Position numbers and translations under genes: made by a program | Shown: in pieces, positions 8,823 to 17,044 of the stretch | Layout: every line of letters begins with the position of its first letter | How positions within the stretch are numbered: position 1 is the first letter of the stretch | Source of the DNA: Clostridium liquoris | Lineage (GTDB): Bacteria; Bacillota; Clostridia; Clostridiales; Clostridiaceae | Direction of reading: 5' to 3' | NCBI RefSeq assembly: GCF_002995785.1 | Contig: NZ_PVXO01000066.1 | Location: 62,001-126,000 of the forward strand | DNA length: 64,000 bases | Notes under the pieces: model-generated | Database searches by the model: none | Told to the model about the DNA's origin: nothing | What the model saw: the letters and a program-made list of their open reading frames with translations, nothing else

Positions 8823-9153
8823 CTTAACTAACAAAACATATAGACTTTATATATAGTATTCGGTGAATGATTTTAAGACTCAGAATAAACGTTAAATACT
8901 TTATAACTATACTTTTCAAACATAGTCCAGCGACTCATATAAAAAGGAAAAGTGGTTTTTTGCTTAATTTTATAGAACCTTTTACTGGACAAGTATAGAT
9001 AATTATAAATTCTGCCTATACTCATGCTACTTTGCATTTTATAATAAATACTTGTAAAACTGTAAAACAGATTGCAAACTCTTTATAAATCAACATTTCA
9101 GTTAATGGTATCCTATTCCTTTCTTAATAGAGGTTAATGCACATAAAAAATGC
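8823..9153. other. Intergenic region
   Basis: About 330 nt of AT-rich sequence between the broken gene and the terminator of the small membrane protein. I see no supported gene, RNA or repeat. Confidence 0.4.
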
Positions 9154-9175
9154 AAATCCAATTTGTTTTGGATTT
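9154..9175 (-). terminator. Terminator of the 69-aa membrane protein gene
   Basis: AAATCCAA (9154-9161) pairs with TTGGATTT (9168-9175). On the minus strand the stem is followed by GCATTTTTTATG. Confidence 0.65.
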
Positions 9176-9236
9176 ATTTGAATTTTGATAAGTTGTAAAT
9201 ATCTATGTTAATAATAAGATCAATTAATTTAAATAA

Positions 9237-9446
9237 TTATTTTTTGTTGCTTTCTTTAATAGTCGCAATAATTAAAGCTGTAGAACCAACAATAACAGCA
9301 ATAATTAAAGTTATTCCAACTTCAATAAATGAAAAATCTGAAACAGTACCATCAGGTGATTTACTTAAATTTAAAATCAAAAAGGATATAATAAAATATG
9401 ATATGAACGTTAAAAGCAATGACAGTATATACTTTAAATACTTCAT
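9237..9446 (-). CDS. Small two-TM membrane protein, 69 aa
   Basis: MKYLKYILSLLLTFISYFII forms a first hydrophobic helix. A polar loop (SKSPDGTVSDF) and a second helix (GITLIIAVIVGSTALII) follow, with a charged KESNKK tail. The start is the ATG at 9444-9446 behind a GGGGGG Shine-Dalgarno; the frame stays open nine codons further upstream. Family not recognised. Its position next to a broken exported-looking gene could suggest an accessory or immunity function, but nothing in the sequence proves it. Confidence 0.6.
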   Translation of the reverse strand: MKYLKYILSLLLTFISYFIISFLILNLSKSPDGTVSDFSFIEVGITLIIAVIVGSTALIIATIKESNKK

Positions 9447-9764
9447 AAAAATCCCCCCAACTAATAAATACAAGCAAAACGTTTAACATATTTCCAAATA
9501 AGTAAAATAGTTCCATTTAATAGTAACATACTCTATTAAATATAATCAAGATATGATACACTTATGATTAAGCTAATATTATAGGCTATAGGCTTTTTTT
9601 GTTTTGCTTTTGAATGTATTTTTGGTAGTATAATATAATAAGGAAATATTAGGAGGAAAAGATTTAGAAATAGCAATTCTCAAAGATTTAAAAACACTGT
9701 ATTTTCAAACCCTATCGGGCTATTTCTCAAAGCAAACTTTTTTAAATTCCTACTAAATAAAAAA
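9447..9764. other. Intergenic region with a stray ribosome-binding site
   Basis: Contains the likely promoter area of the 69-aa gene. On the plus strand, TATAATATAATAAGG and TTAGGAGGAAAAG (near 9630-9661) look like a promoter and Shine-Dalgarno, but the following frame stops at once (TAG near 9665). This is probably a gene relic. Confidence 0.4.
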
Positions 9765-9777
9765 AGCCCTAAGGGCT
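9765..9777 (-). terminator. Terminator after selC
   Basis: AGCCCT (9765-9770) and AGGGCT (9772-9777) form a GC-rich hairpin. On the minus strand it is followed by TTTTTTTATTTAG, about 10 nt after the tRNA-Sec 3' end. Confidence 0.75.
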
Positions 9778-9787
9778 ATTAAATACT

Positions 9788-9884
9788 TGGCGGGAGCATG
9801 TGGGAATCGAACCCACCAATGACGTTATTAGCGCCACAACACAGTTTTGAAGACTGGTAAGTACACCAGTACACATCTACTCCC
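9788..9884 (-). tRNA. selC: tRNA-Sec (anticodon UCA)
   Basis: 97-nt tRNA with encoded CCA. The acceptor GGGAG pairs with CTCCC, the anticodon loop CTTCAAA carries UCA to read UGA, the variable arm is long (GUUGUGGCGC region), and the T-loop is GGTTCGATTCC. The oversized acceptor/T domain and long extra arm are the hallmarks of tRNA-Sec. It is the last gene of the selD-selA-selB-selC cluster, so the whole decoding apparatus is local. Confidence 0.95.
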
Positions 9885-9955
9885 ATATTAAATATAATCT
9901 AATGTGCAGTAGCTAAATTATGCTTACGATTATTAATCTTATATTAAAATCTTAA

Positions 9956-11863
9956 TTATGTCAATACTCTTTTATCATCTACTCTTTTAGTTAATTTAAT
10001 ATAATCAAAATATTCTATAATGGCTACCGCATATTTTCTACTAGTATTAAGTAAATCTCTAAACTCACTTAAGGTAATAGATCCTTTTTCATTTATATAC
10101 CTTATTACTGTATCCTTTGCTTTATTATAGCTACTGAATGAAAGGGATATATCCTCATTAATTTTTATAATTTCACCATTTTCAATTAAGGAATCATATA
10201 CCATCTTAAATGTTTTTTTATCCTTTTCTTTGCTAGCTAACTCTTCATACTTTGGAGGTGAAAAACCCGCCTTATTATATATTAATATCAATTTTTCCTT
10301 TATTTCCTTTTGTTCTTTCGTATATTTTATACTAAATGTATTTAAAGAAATATAATTACCATTAATATTTATTATGCCCTTCTCAGCTAATATGTGCAAA
10401 ATCTCATCATATATTTTTTGTTTTAATTTCTTTCCAAAGACTTTGCCTTTTATTTCCTCTTTTGTCATACCAACTTTTAAAGGGTTATCCATATGAAATT
10501 TTTCTAATTGGTGAACCATGAGTTTTGCTTTTTCATCCATATATTTAACATGAATATATATGGGATTATTGTCAATTAGCAATTCTATTATTTTTCCATG
10601 TTGTTTTAAATTATTTATTTTCTCTTCTATGATATTGGGTTTTAAATCTATGGATTTTTGTATTAAAGATTTATCAGGAAATTTTGGGCTTAGATTTTCA
10701 ATAATATTTTCTAATATACTTTCTGTACTCCCACTTTCTTTAATCTTTAATTCATCAATGTGGCCTTGGTCAAATTGTTTAGCCTTCTTACTTAAAGGTT
10801 CTATTATAATTCCCCCGCCTATAGTATACATGGGCGAATAATTTCTTATAACAAATCTATCATCTTTTTTGCAAGCAATAGGGCTTTCAAGCCTTAATTG
10901 CACATAAGCATTTTCCCCTGGTTTTATCTCTTGTTTATCTAATATTATTACTCTACACAATAATTCTGAAGTACCATGATGAAGTCTTACTCTCTGTCTA
11001 TTCTCCAAAGGCCTATTATTACTTTGTAAATAATGCAGATTACAGTCTACCATAAGGGATGGTTCCATACTATCAACAGCCGATACAACATCTCCTCTTC
11101 TGATGTCCTTCACCTTTATATTAGATAAGTTCAAAGCAGATCTTTGTCCAGCTTCAGCTAGTTTTACTTTTTCATCATGAACCTGTATTTCTCTAACTTT
11201 ACACTGAATTTTAGAAGGATATATTTCTACCATATCGCCTTCCTTTACGCTGCCATTTAATATGGTGCCAGTAACTACAGTACCAAAACCACTTACAGAA
11301 AAGACTCTATCCACAGGAAGTCTTAAACTTCCTACAGTATTTTTACTTTCAACTTCCTCTGTAATAGAATCTATAGCATTTACTAATTCTTCTAACCCCT
11401 CTTTAGTTGTAGAAGAAACTAATTGTATCTTTGCATCCTGCAGAAAGGTTCCTTTCATTTCCTCTTTTACTTCTTCTATTACCATGTCCAGCCACTGACT
11501 ATCTACTAAATCTATTTTAGTTATAACTATAATACCCTTTTTTACATTAAGAAGCTGTAGTATCTGTAAATGCTCTTTGGTTTGAGGCATTACTCCCTCA
11601 TCTGCCGCTATAACCATAAGCACTAAATCTATGCTGCTTACTCCTGCTAACATATTTTTTATAAATTTTTCATGTCCAGGTACATCTATTATTCCCCCCC
11701 TTCTCCCTGATGGCAAATCAAAATAAGTAAATCCTAAATCTATGGATATACCTCTTTCCTTTTCTTCTTTTAAATTATCTGTATTTCTTCCTGTCAGAGC
11801 CTTTATAAGTGTTGTTTTACCATGATCAATATGCCCTGCAGTTCCTATAACTATATGTTTCAT
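9956..11863 (-). CDS. selB: SelB, selenocysteine-specific elongation factor
   Basis: GTPase that brings Sec-tRNA to UGA codons marked by a bSECIS hairpin. The G1 loop [19 protein letters not shown], the G3 DVPGHE and the G4 TKID are at the N-terminus. EF-Tu-like domains II/III follow, and the C-terminal ~270 residues are the winged-helix repeats that bind the mRNA hairpin. 635 residues, full length. GGAGAAT 10 nt before the ATG. Starts 22 nt after selA. Confidence 0.96.
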   Translation of the reverse strand: MKHIVIGTAGHIDHGKTTLIKALTGRNTDNLKEEKERGISIDLGFTYFDLPSGRRGGIIDVPGHEKFIKNMLAGVSSIDLVLMVIAADEGVMPQTKEHLQILQLLNVKKGIIVITKIDLVDSQWLDMVIEEVKEEMKGTFLQDAKIQLVSSTTKEGLEELVNAIDSITEEVESKNTVGSLRLPVDRVFSVSGFGTVVTGTILNGSVKEGDMVEIYPSKIQCKVREIQVHDEKVKLAEAGQRSALNLSNIKVKDIRRGDVVSAVDSMEPSLMVDCNLHYLQSNNRPLENRQRVRLHHGTSELLCRVIILDKQEIKPGENAYVQLRLESPIACKKDDRFVIRNYSPMYTIGGGIIIEPLSKKAKQFDQGHIDELKIKESGSTESILENIIENLSPKFPDKSLIQKSIDLKPNIIEEKINNLKQHGKIIELLIDNNPIYIHVKYMDEKAKLMVHQLEKFHMDNPLKVGMTKEEIKGKVFGKKLKQKIYDEILHILAEKGIININGNYISLNTFSIKYTKEQKEIKEKLILIYNKAGFSPPKYEELASKEKDKKTFKMVYDSLIENGEIIKINEDISLSFSSYNKAKDTVIRYINEKGSITLSEFRDLLNTSRKYAVAIIEYFDYIKLTKRVDDKRVLT

Positions 11864-11885
11864 TTTTTATATTCTCCATTTCACT

Positions 11886-13274
11886 TTAAAGCTTATCCAT
11901 AACCTTAAATGCCTCAGAAATTACATTAAAATCATCATCATCTATTGTCCTTAAATCCATTATTACCTGTTCCTTATTCACCCTTGTGATTATTGGAATA
12001 ATATTTTTTCTAAGGCTTTTTTCTATTTCCCAAGCTTTATACTTATTGCTATTAATTTTCAAAACAAAGGTTTCTATTGTTTCTTCTGGCATGGATCCTC
12101 CACCCACCATGGAATAATCCTGTTCTAAGGAAAAAGTAAAATTATTAAGCCCTCTTAATTTTCTTTTAAGCTTTTCTCCCCTTTTTTTATGTACTTCCTT
12201 TGGAGTTAGAAGCATATAAAGAGTAGGAATATTTTCTATTGCCTTTTCCTCATTTAAATACATCTTTAAGGTTCCCTCAAGGGCAGCTAAAGTCATTTTG
12301 TCTATTCTAAGCGCTCTTGTCAATTGATTTTTTTTAATTTTTTCTATGAGATGCTTTTTCCCAATAATAATTCCTGCTTGAGGTCCACCTAGCATTTTAT
12401 CTCCACTAAAGGTTACTATATCCACACCTTCTTTTATGCTATTTCCAACTGTTGGCTCATAGTGAAATCCATACTTTGTAAAATCTATTAAAGTGCCGCT
12501 GCCTATATCCTCTATCACTGGTATATTATTTTTCTTACCCAATTGAACTAAATCTTTTAGAGGGACTCTTTCTGTGAAACCTATTATTTTAAAATTAGAG
12601 CTATGAACCCTTAACAAAACCCCTGTATTTTCATTAATATTATTTTCATAATCATAGAGATGAGTTCTATTAGTAGTGCCCGCCTCTATTAATTGTGCAC
12701 CACTAAAGCTCATCACATCAGGTATTCTAAATGAACCACCTATTTCTACTAATTCCCCTCTGGATACTATGGCTTCTTTATCTTTGCATAAAGTGTTTAA
12801 AACTAAAAGCACCGCTGCTGCATTATTATTAACCACCATGGCAGCTTCAGCTCCTGTTAATTCTTTAATCAGCTCTTCTACATGATCATATCTAGAGCCT
12901 CTGCATCCTTTATCTATATTATATTCTAGATTACTATAACCTGACGCAATCTGTATTACATTTTTTATAGCTTCATCACATAGAATTGATCTTCCTAAAT
13001 TAGTGTGTATTATAATACCTGTAGCATTGATAACCCTTTTTAAATGTAAGTCATTTTTCTTGCTTATGCAAGACAATATAGTTTTTATAATATCCTCATG
13101 GGTAAACTCAGTTATTTCCTCATTGATTATTCCATTTCTATACTGCTCTATACTTTCCCTTATACACTGAAGGATTAAAGTCCTAGAATTTTTTTGCATC
13201 TCCTCTATGAGTATTTTTTCTTTCAATAGTTCATCAATTTTAGGCAGACTTCTTAACAATTCATTTTTATTCAT
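11886..13274 (-). CDS. selA: SelA, L-seryl-tRNA(Sec) selenium transferase
   Basis: PLP enzyme that converts Ser-tRNA(Sec) to Sec-tRNA(Sec) with selenophosphate. 462 residues, full length. The N-terminal helical domain (LPKIDELL...) precedes the fold-type I core with [17 protein letters not shown]. The PLP lysine lies in [29 protein letters not shown] precedes the ATG. It lies 13 nt after the 3' exon of selD. Confidence 0.96.
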   Translation of the reverse strand: MNKNELLRSLPKIDELLKEKILIEEMQKNSRTLILQCIRESIEQYRNGIINEEITEFTHEDIIKTILSCISKKNDLHLKRVINATGIIIHTNLGRSILCDEAIKNVIQIASGYSNLEYNIDKGCRGSRYDHVEELIKELTGAEAAMVVNNNAAAVLLVLNTLCKDKEAIVSRGELVEIGGSFRIPDVMSFSGAQLIEAGTTNRTHLYDYENNINENTGVLLRVHSSNFKIIGFTERVPLKDLVQLGKKNNIPVIEDIGSGTLIDFTKYGFHYEPTVGNSIKEGVDIVTFSGDKMLGGPQAGIIIGKKHLIEKIKKNQLTRALRIDKMTLAALEGTLKMYLNEEKAIENIPTLYMLLTPKEVHKKRGEKLKRKLRGLNNFTFSLEQDYSMVGGGSMPEETIETFVLKINSNKYKAWEIEKSLRKNIIPIITRVNKEQVIMDLRTIDDDDFNVISEAFKVMDKL

Positions 13275-13287
13275 CAGCTAATTCACC

Positions 13288-13551
13288 TTATTCCACTATT
13301 ATAATTTTTTCATCTAATGGAATTACTTCTCCTATAATTGAAGATTCCAATTCTAAATCTGATAACTCTTTCATTATATTTTCACTATAATCTTTAGATA
13401 TTGAAAATAAAAGACCTCCTGAAGTTTGTGGATCAAATACTATATCCTCTAGCCATTCAGGTACATTTAACAAATCATATTTTCCTTTTAAATAATCTTT
13501 ATTTCTATAAGTTCCTTCTGGTATAATCCCCATATTAGCGTATTCTTTAGC
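13288..13551 (-). CDS. selD: SelD, 3' exon (C-terminal part of selenophosphate synthetase)
   Basis: Codes for ~87 residues, KEYANMGIIPEGTYRN through VFDPQTSGGLLFSIS to the stop, matching the C-terminal AIRS domain of SelD (DPQTSGGLL is diagnostic). The 5' boundary is inferred from the group I rule that the intron ends in G (13552) and from reading frame. The frame stays open into the element as far as 13632, but those residues (KIYIFITFYKF) are not SelD-like. It is joined to the 5' exon at 15484 by predicted splicing. Confidence 0.85.
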   Translation of the reverse strand, partial: AKEYANMGIIPEGTYRNKDYLKGKYDLLNVPEWLEDIVFDPQTSGGLLFSISKDYSENIMKELSDLELESSIIGEVIPLDEKIIIVE

Positions 13552-13745
13552 CGTTGCATAAAACTTATAAAAAGTTATAAATATATAAATTTTACTTGTG
13601 CTATTCATTGCTGAATAACATTTCCTGTTCATAGAATTCTATTTCAAATAATTGCTTATTCTACTCTAGTTTGGTGTAATTCTCCAAGGACTTAAATTCC
13701 CCTACAACGCAGGGTACACATAACATAATTTTTTTAAATCACCAA
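13552..13745 (-). ncRNA. IStron right end / probable TnpB guide (omega) RNA scaffold
   Basis: About 190 nt between the tnpB stop and the 3' selD exon. It contains a strong hairpin CCCTGC-GTT-GTAGGG (near 13695-13710) and a terminal AT-rich foldback (CTTATAAAAAGTTATAA). In TnpB elements the omega-RNA scaffold occupies exactly this right end and the guide is read from the flank, here selD exon sequence. The assignment is by position and structure only. Confidence 0.5.
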
Positions 13746-14876
13746 TTATGCTATTTGATAATTACCAAGATTAATTGAAGCATTTTTATCTCTATCTATT
13801 TCTAAGCCGCATTTATCACATACATAAACTCTATCTTTTAACTTTAAATTTTCTTTTTTACTGCCGCAACAGCTGCAAATTTTACTTGAAGGATAAAATC
13901 TATCTGCTGTAACAAACTCTATTCCATTAAACTCACATTTATATTTCATCTGCCTGATAAATTCATAAAATTTTTGTTCCTGTATGCTTTCTGATAAATG
14001 TTTATTTTTCATCATGCCGCTGATATTTAAATTTTCCATAACAACTCTATATGGTTTTAATTTAACTATCATATTAGTGGCTTGATGTATGTGATTAAGT
14101 CTTATATTATTTAGTTTTCTATGGATAAGCTTAATTTGTTTTTCTAACTTTATTATATTTTTAGTTTTGACAAATTCCTTACCCTTTTTATTTGCTTCAT
14201 ATTTTCTTGATACTTGTCTTTGTAATCTTTTTAATTTCTTTTTAAGTTTTCTAATTTTTACAGATTTATTAACGTTTTTTATTGGCTTATCTAAACAATT
14301 TACTATAGCTAGATTAGAAACTCCTAAATCAATCCCAACAGATAAATCCTTGTCTAGCTCAACTTGGTTTTCGTTGTGTTCAAAGCCTAATGTTAAATAC
14401 CAATACCTGCCGTCAAAATAGCACCTAGGATTAATATACTTAGGTAAATTAGGAATATTATAATTAGTTTCGTATTTGGCCTTACCTATCTTCTCTATAT
14501 TTACCATTCCATTTTTAAATTTAATAGCATCATATCTAACGTAAAAGGATTTTCTAGAATGTCTTTTAGTTTTAAATTTAGGATATTTTGATAAACCTTT
14601 AAAGAAATTATTATAAGCATTATCTAAATCTTCAAAAGCATGCTGTGTAACTTGAGCAGATACTTCATTTAACCATACATAACTGTCATCCTTTTTGATT
14701 GTATTATTAAATTCAGCTCTTATTTTTGCTTTCGAAGGCTTACCGCCTTGCTTATAGATTTCCTCCCATTTTGAAAGTCCCCAGTTGTAAGCAAACCTTG
14801 CACAACCTACGGATTTAAACATTAATATTTCTTGTTCATTAGTGGGCTTTAACCTTATTTTTATTGCCTTTATCAC
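13746..14876 (-). CDS. tnpB: TnpB, RNA-guided nuclease of the IStron
   Basis: 376 residues, intact. RuvC-like catalytic residues are in place: D183 in VGIDLGVSNLAIV, E281 in VMENLNI, D361 in DRDKNASINL. The zinc ribbon uses C334/C337 and C353/C356. GTG start with GGGGAGGTG 7 nt upstream. TnpB proteins cut DNA next to a target-adjacent motif under an omega RNA read from the element's right end, and favour retention of the element at vacated sites. Encoded inside the intron, in the same orientation as selD. Confidence 0.93.
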   Translation of the reverse strand: MIKAIKIRLKPTNEQEILMFKSVGCARFAYNWGLSKWEEIYKQGGKPSKAKIRAEFNNTIKKDDSYVWLNEVSAQVTQHAFEDLDNAYNNFFKGLSKYPKFKTKRHSRKSFYVRYDAIKFKNGMVNIEKIGKAKYETNYNIPNLPKYINPRCYFDGRYWYLTLGFEHNENQVELDKDLSVGIDLGVSNLAIVNCLDKPIKNVNKSVKIRKLKKKLKRLQRQVSRKYEANKKGKEFVKTKNIIKLEKQIKLIHRKLNNIRLNHIHQATNMIVKLKPYRVVMENLNISGMMKNKHLSESIQEQKFYEFIRQMKYKCEFNGIEFVTADRFYPSSKICSCCGSKKENLKLKDRVYVCDKCGLEIDRDKNASINLGNYQIA

Positions 14877-14949
14877 ATTTTCACCTCCCCTCCATTATTA
14901 TTATCCCCTATATTACTAGAGTATATAATGAAACTGAGGTAAATTAAAA

Positions 14950-15483
14950 AGACTACTGAGTGTTTTATATACTTATAACTTCCTATAAGTTTTATGCCTC
15001 ATTCACTTAGTATCGCTATCACTAAGCAGTTCTCAAAGTCTTGTAAAACTTATGAACTTCTCATACTTTCATATGAGCGTAGACTATATCATCACCTAAT
15101 CGGTGTCCTCCACTTCCACTACCAAAGGCTTGTAGTGTACTCCCATTACAGGATAGTCGTTGAAGTTTCCTCTTTTCGAGGTTTACCTGCTGATTGCCCA
15201 TTATCGCAACCTAACGGTTTTTAACCATAAGGTCAGTGCACTTAGGATTTAACCTTATGCCATCTAACTAATTTTTTCTACTTTCGTGACTATCACGCTT
15301 AGGCTTATTTCATCCTTACGTTGTAGTTTAGTTAGCTTTAGGGGTTTCCAGCAATTCAAAGGATTTTGGATGTATGTAATACATCACTCCATGCTCTTTA
15401 CGAACATGGGAGGCTGTCAACAATTTTCTAAGTTATAATTTTATTAATGTTTTATAACCTTTTATAACTTATTTGTAACTGTT
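14950..15483 (-). ncRNA. Group I self-splicing intron core of the IStron
   Basis: All four conserved core elements are visible in order on the minus strand: P AATTGCTGGAAA (15345-15356), Q AATCAGCAGG (15186-15195), R CAACGACTATCC (15151-15162) and S GATATAGTCTAC (near 15079-15090). P4 pairs TGCTG with CAGCA, and P7 pairs GACTA with TAGTC. A CTCCCATG...CATGGAG hairpin upstream of P could be P2. The 3' splice site is at the far end of the element, after tnpB. Confidence 0.88.
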
Positions 15484-16251
15484 AGTTACCTCTTCTATAT
15501 ATGGAATTAATTCTTTATAGATTTTAAAGCTCACCTTAGACGCATATGCCATTTCATAGCTATGTCCCATAAGTCCAAAGCCTGTTATATCTGTGCAAGC
15601 TGTTACATCATATTTATTTATAATTTCTCCAGCATATTTATTTAAGGTTTTCATTACCCTTACAGCCTTTTCATATGCTTCCTTTGAAGCAATTTCACCT
15701 TTTATAGCTGTATTAATTATGCCCGTACCAAGAGGCTTTGTTAGGATTAATACATCTCCTACAAGTGATCCAAAATTTTTTAAGATTCTATTTGGATTTA
15801 CTATTCCTGTAACAGACAGTCCATATTTAGGTTCATTGTCATCTACTGAATGTCCTCCAACAACTACCGCTCCAGCCTCTAACACCTTATCTGCTCCACC
15901 ATTTAATATCTGGCCCAAAATTTCTATAGGCAAACAGTTAGGGAAACACACTATATTTAATGCAACAACAGGCTTACCTCCCATAGCATATATATCACTT
16001 AAGGCATTAGCTGCAGCTATTTGGCCAAAAGTATAAGGATCATCTACAATTGGTGTAAAGAAGTCTAAAGTCTGTATCATCGCCGTGTCTTCATTTAATT
16101 TGTAAACCGCTGCATCATCAGAAGTTTCTATTCCAATCATTAAGTTTTTATCTTCCATCTTAGGTAAACTGCCTAGTATTTTTGAAAGGACCTCCGGCCC
16201 TATTTTAGCTGCTCATCCTGATGTTCTAGACATAGAAGTAAGTTTTACCAT
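15484..16251 (-). CDS. selD: SelD, 5' exon with in-frame UGA (Sec) codon
   Basis: Selenophosphate synthetase makes selenophosphate from selenide and ATP. ATG at 16249-16251 (AGGTGG 7 nt upstream). The frame reads [12 protein letters not shown], then UGA at 16213-16215, then AAKIGPEVL. This is the GUxxKI active-site loop where Sec or Cys sits. It continues [38 protein letters not shown] and [11 protein letters not shown], the AIRS-domain signatures. A conventional start at 16158 would miss the active site. 256 codons; with the 3' exon the product is 343 residues, close to E. coli SelD (347). Confidence 0.93.
16187..16215 (-). promoter_or_regulatory. bSECIS-like hairpin and UGA(Sec) codon of selD
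   Basis: Eleven nt after the UGA (16213-16215), AGGGCC-GGA-GGUCCU (16187-16201) folds into a 6-bp stem with a 3-nt loop starting GG. Spacing and loop G agree with the minimal bacterial SECIS upper stem-loop read by SelB. Confidence 0.75.
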
Positions 16252-16345
16252 GAAATCCACCTGCTTTCCGTCATTCTAATTATAAGACTAATCTTATTAT
16301 ATATTATCGATAAGTTTTTTTAAATACTGCAGCAATATATGAATC

Positions 16346-16924
16346 TTATCTAACATCAATTTTATCTTTTAATTTTTCAAAAGTTTTTTCTCCAATTCTA
16401 TCCACCTTTTTTAGCTCTTCTATAGAGTTAAAGCCTTTATTTTTCTCCCTATAATCTATTATCTTTTGTGCTGTTACTTCTCCAACTCCAGGAATAGTTC
16501 TTAATTCTTCTTTTGATGCTGTATTAATATTAATTTTCCCTTGATTATTAATACCATCTTTTTCAGCTTCCAAAGTATCCCCTTGGTTTTTTATTTTATC
16601 TACATATATGTAATCTTCATCCTTAATTAATTTTGCTAAATTCAATTTGTCTTTATCTGCATTTTCTGAAAATCCTCCAGCAATTTTAATTGCATCCTCT
16701 ATCCTGCTATTTTCTTTTAATTTGTATACTCCTGGCTTTTCAACTGCACCATTTACGTAAATGGTAATGATATCATTGGTATGTTCTTTTTCAATGCTAT
16801 CTGTAAATATCTCTTCTTTACTATTTGCCTTTCCAGATGAAGATATAATGTATCCTACACCCATAAAAAAAATAAACATGGTCAATATTACTATAGAGCC
16901 TATTACTTTTTTCTTTTCCTTCAA
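16346..16924 (-). CDS. comEA: ComEA-like DNA-binding / helix-hairpin-helix protein
   Basis: 192 residues. An N-terminal membrane anchor (GSIVILTMFIFFMGVGYII) precedes a SLBB domain (IYVNGAVEKPGVYKL) and C-terminal tandem HhH motifs (INTASKEELRTIPGVGEVTA, then RIGEKTFEKL). ComEA binds DNA at the outer membrane face during transformation in Bacillus. In Clostridia the gene is often a lone late-competence homologue. TTG start with GGTGG 8 nt upstream. Divergent from dacF. Confidence 0.88.
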   Translation of the reverse strand: MKEKKKVIGSIVILTMFIFFMGVGYIISSSGKANSKEEIFTDSIEKEHTNDIITIYVNGAVEKPGVYKLKENSRIEDAIKIAGGFSENADKDKLNLAKLIKDEDYIYVDKIKNQGDTLEAEKDGINNQGKININTASKEELRTIPGVGEVTAQKIIDYREKNKGFNSIEELKKVDRIGEKTFEKLKDKIDVR

Positions 16925-17007
16925 ATAAATACCACCTACTCCATATATTCTTTAACTAAATTATTGACAATTTTGAAAAATTTAATATCGCATATTAGAA
17001 CAATTTT

Positions 17008-17016
17008 TGATATAAT
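17008..17016 (+). promoter_or_regulatory. Extended -10 promoter of dacF-like gene
   Basis: TGATATAAT lies 29 nt before the ATG. No good -35 at 17 bp; the TTGACA at 16964-16969 is too far away. Confidence 0.45.
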
Positions 17017-17044
17017 TACTTTTAAGAACGCAAAGGAGGATGAA

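Larger units (their letters stand above)
13552..15483 (-). mobile_element. IStron (group I intron + IS605-type tnpB) inserted in selD
   Basis: A 1.93-kb insert separates the two halves of selD, in the same orientation. Its 5' ~590 nt hold a group I intron core, followed by tnpB and a structured right end. This is the architecture of the clostridial IStrons (CdISt1 type). No tnpA is present. Boundaries are predicted: 5' exon ends in U at 15484 (GTAACT) and the element ends in G at 13552, giving in-frame joining. Alternatives within about 15 nt cannot be excluded. Left-end inverted repeat AAGTTATAA/TTATAACTT at 15430-15470. Confidence 0.88.

Noticed and set aside
13288-13632. A stand-alone 114-aa gene beginning at 13632
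   Set aside because: Its first ~27 residues are IStron right-end sequence; the SelD similarity begins only after 13551, so it is the 3' exon of selD.
14994-15224. Plus-strand 76-codon frame in the IStron
   Set aside because: It lies antisense to the conserved group I core (Q, R, S) and has no Shine-Dalgarno.
15469-16158. SelD starting at the ATG at 16158
   Set aside because: This would omit the active-site loop. The upstream frame through UGA 16213-16215 is SelD-like and has a better Shine-Dalgarno.
16964-17044. N-terminal extension of the D,D-carboxypeptidase to 16964
   Set aside because: It would place 27 non-conserved residues ahead of a good signal peptide; AAAGGAGG supports 17045.
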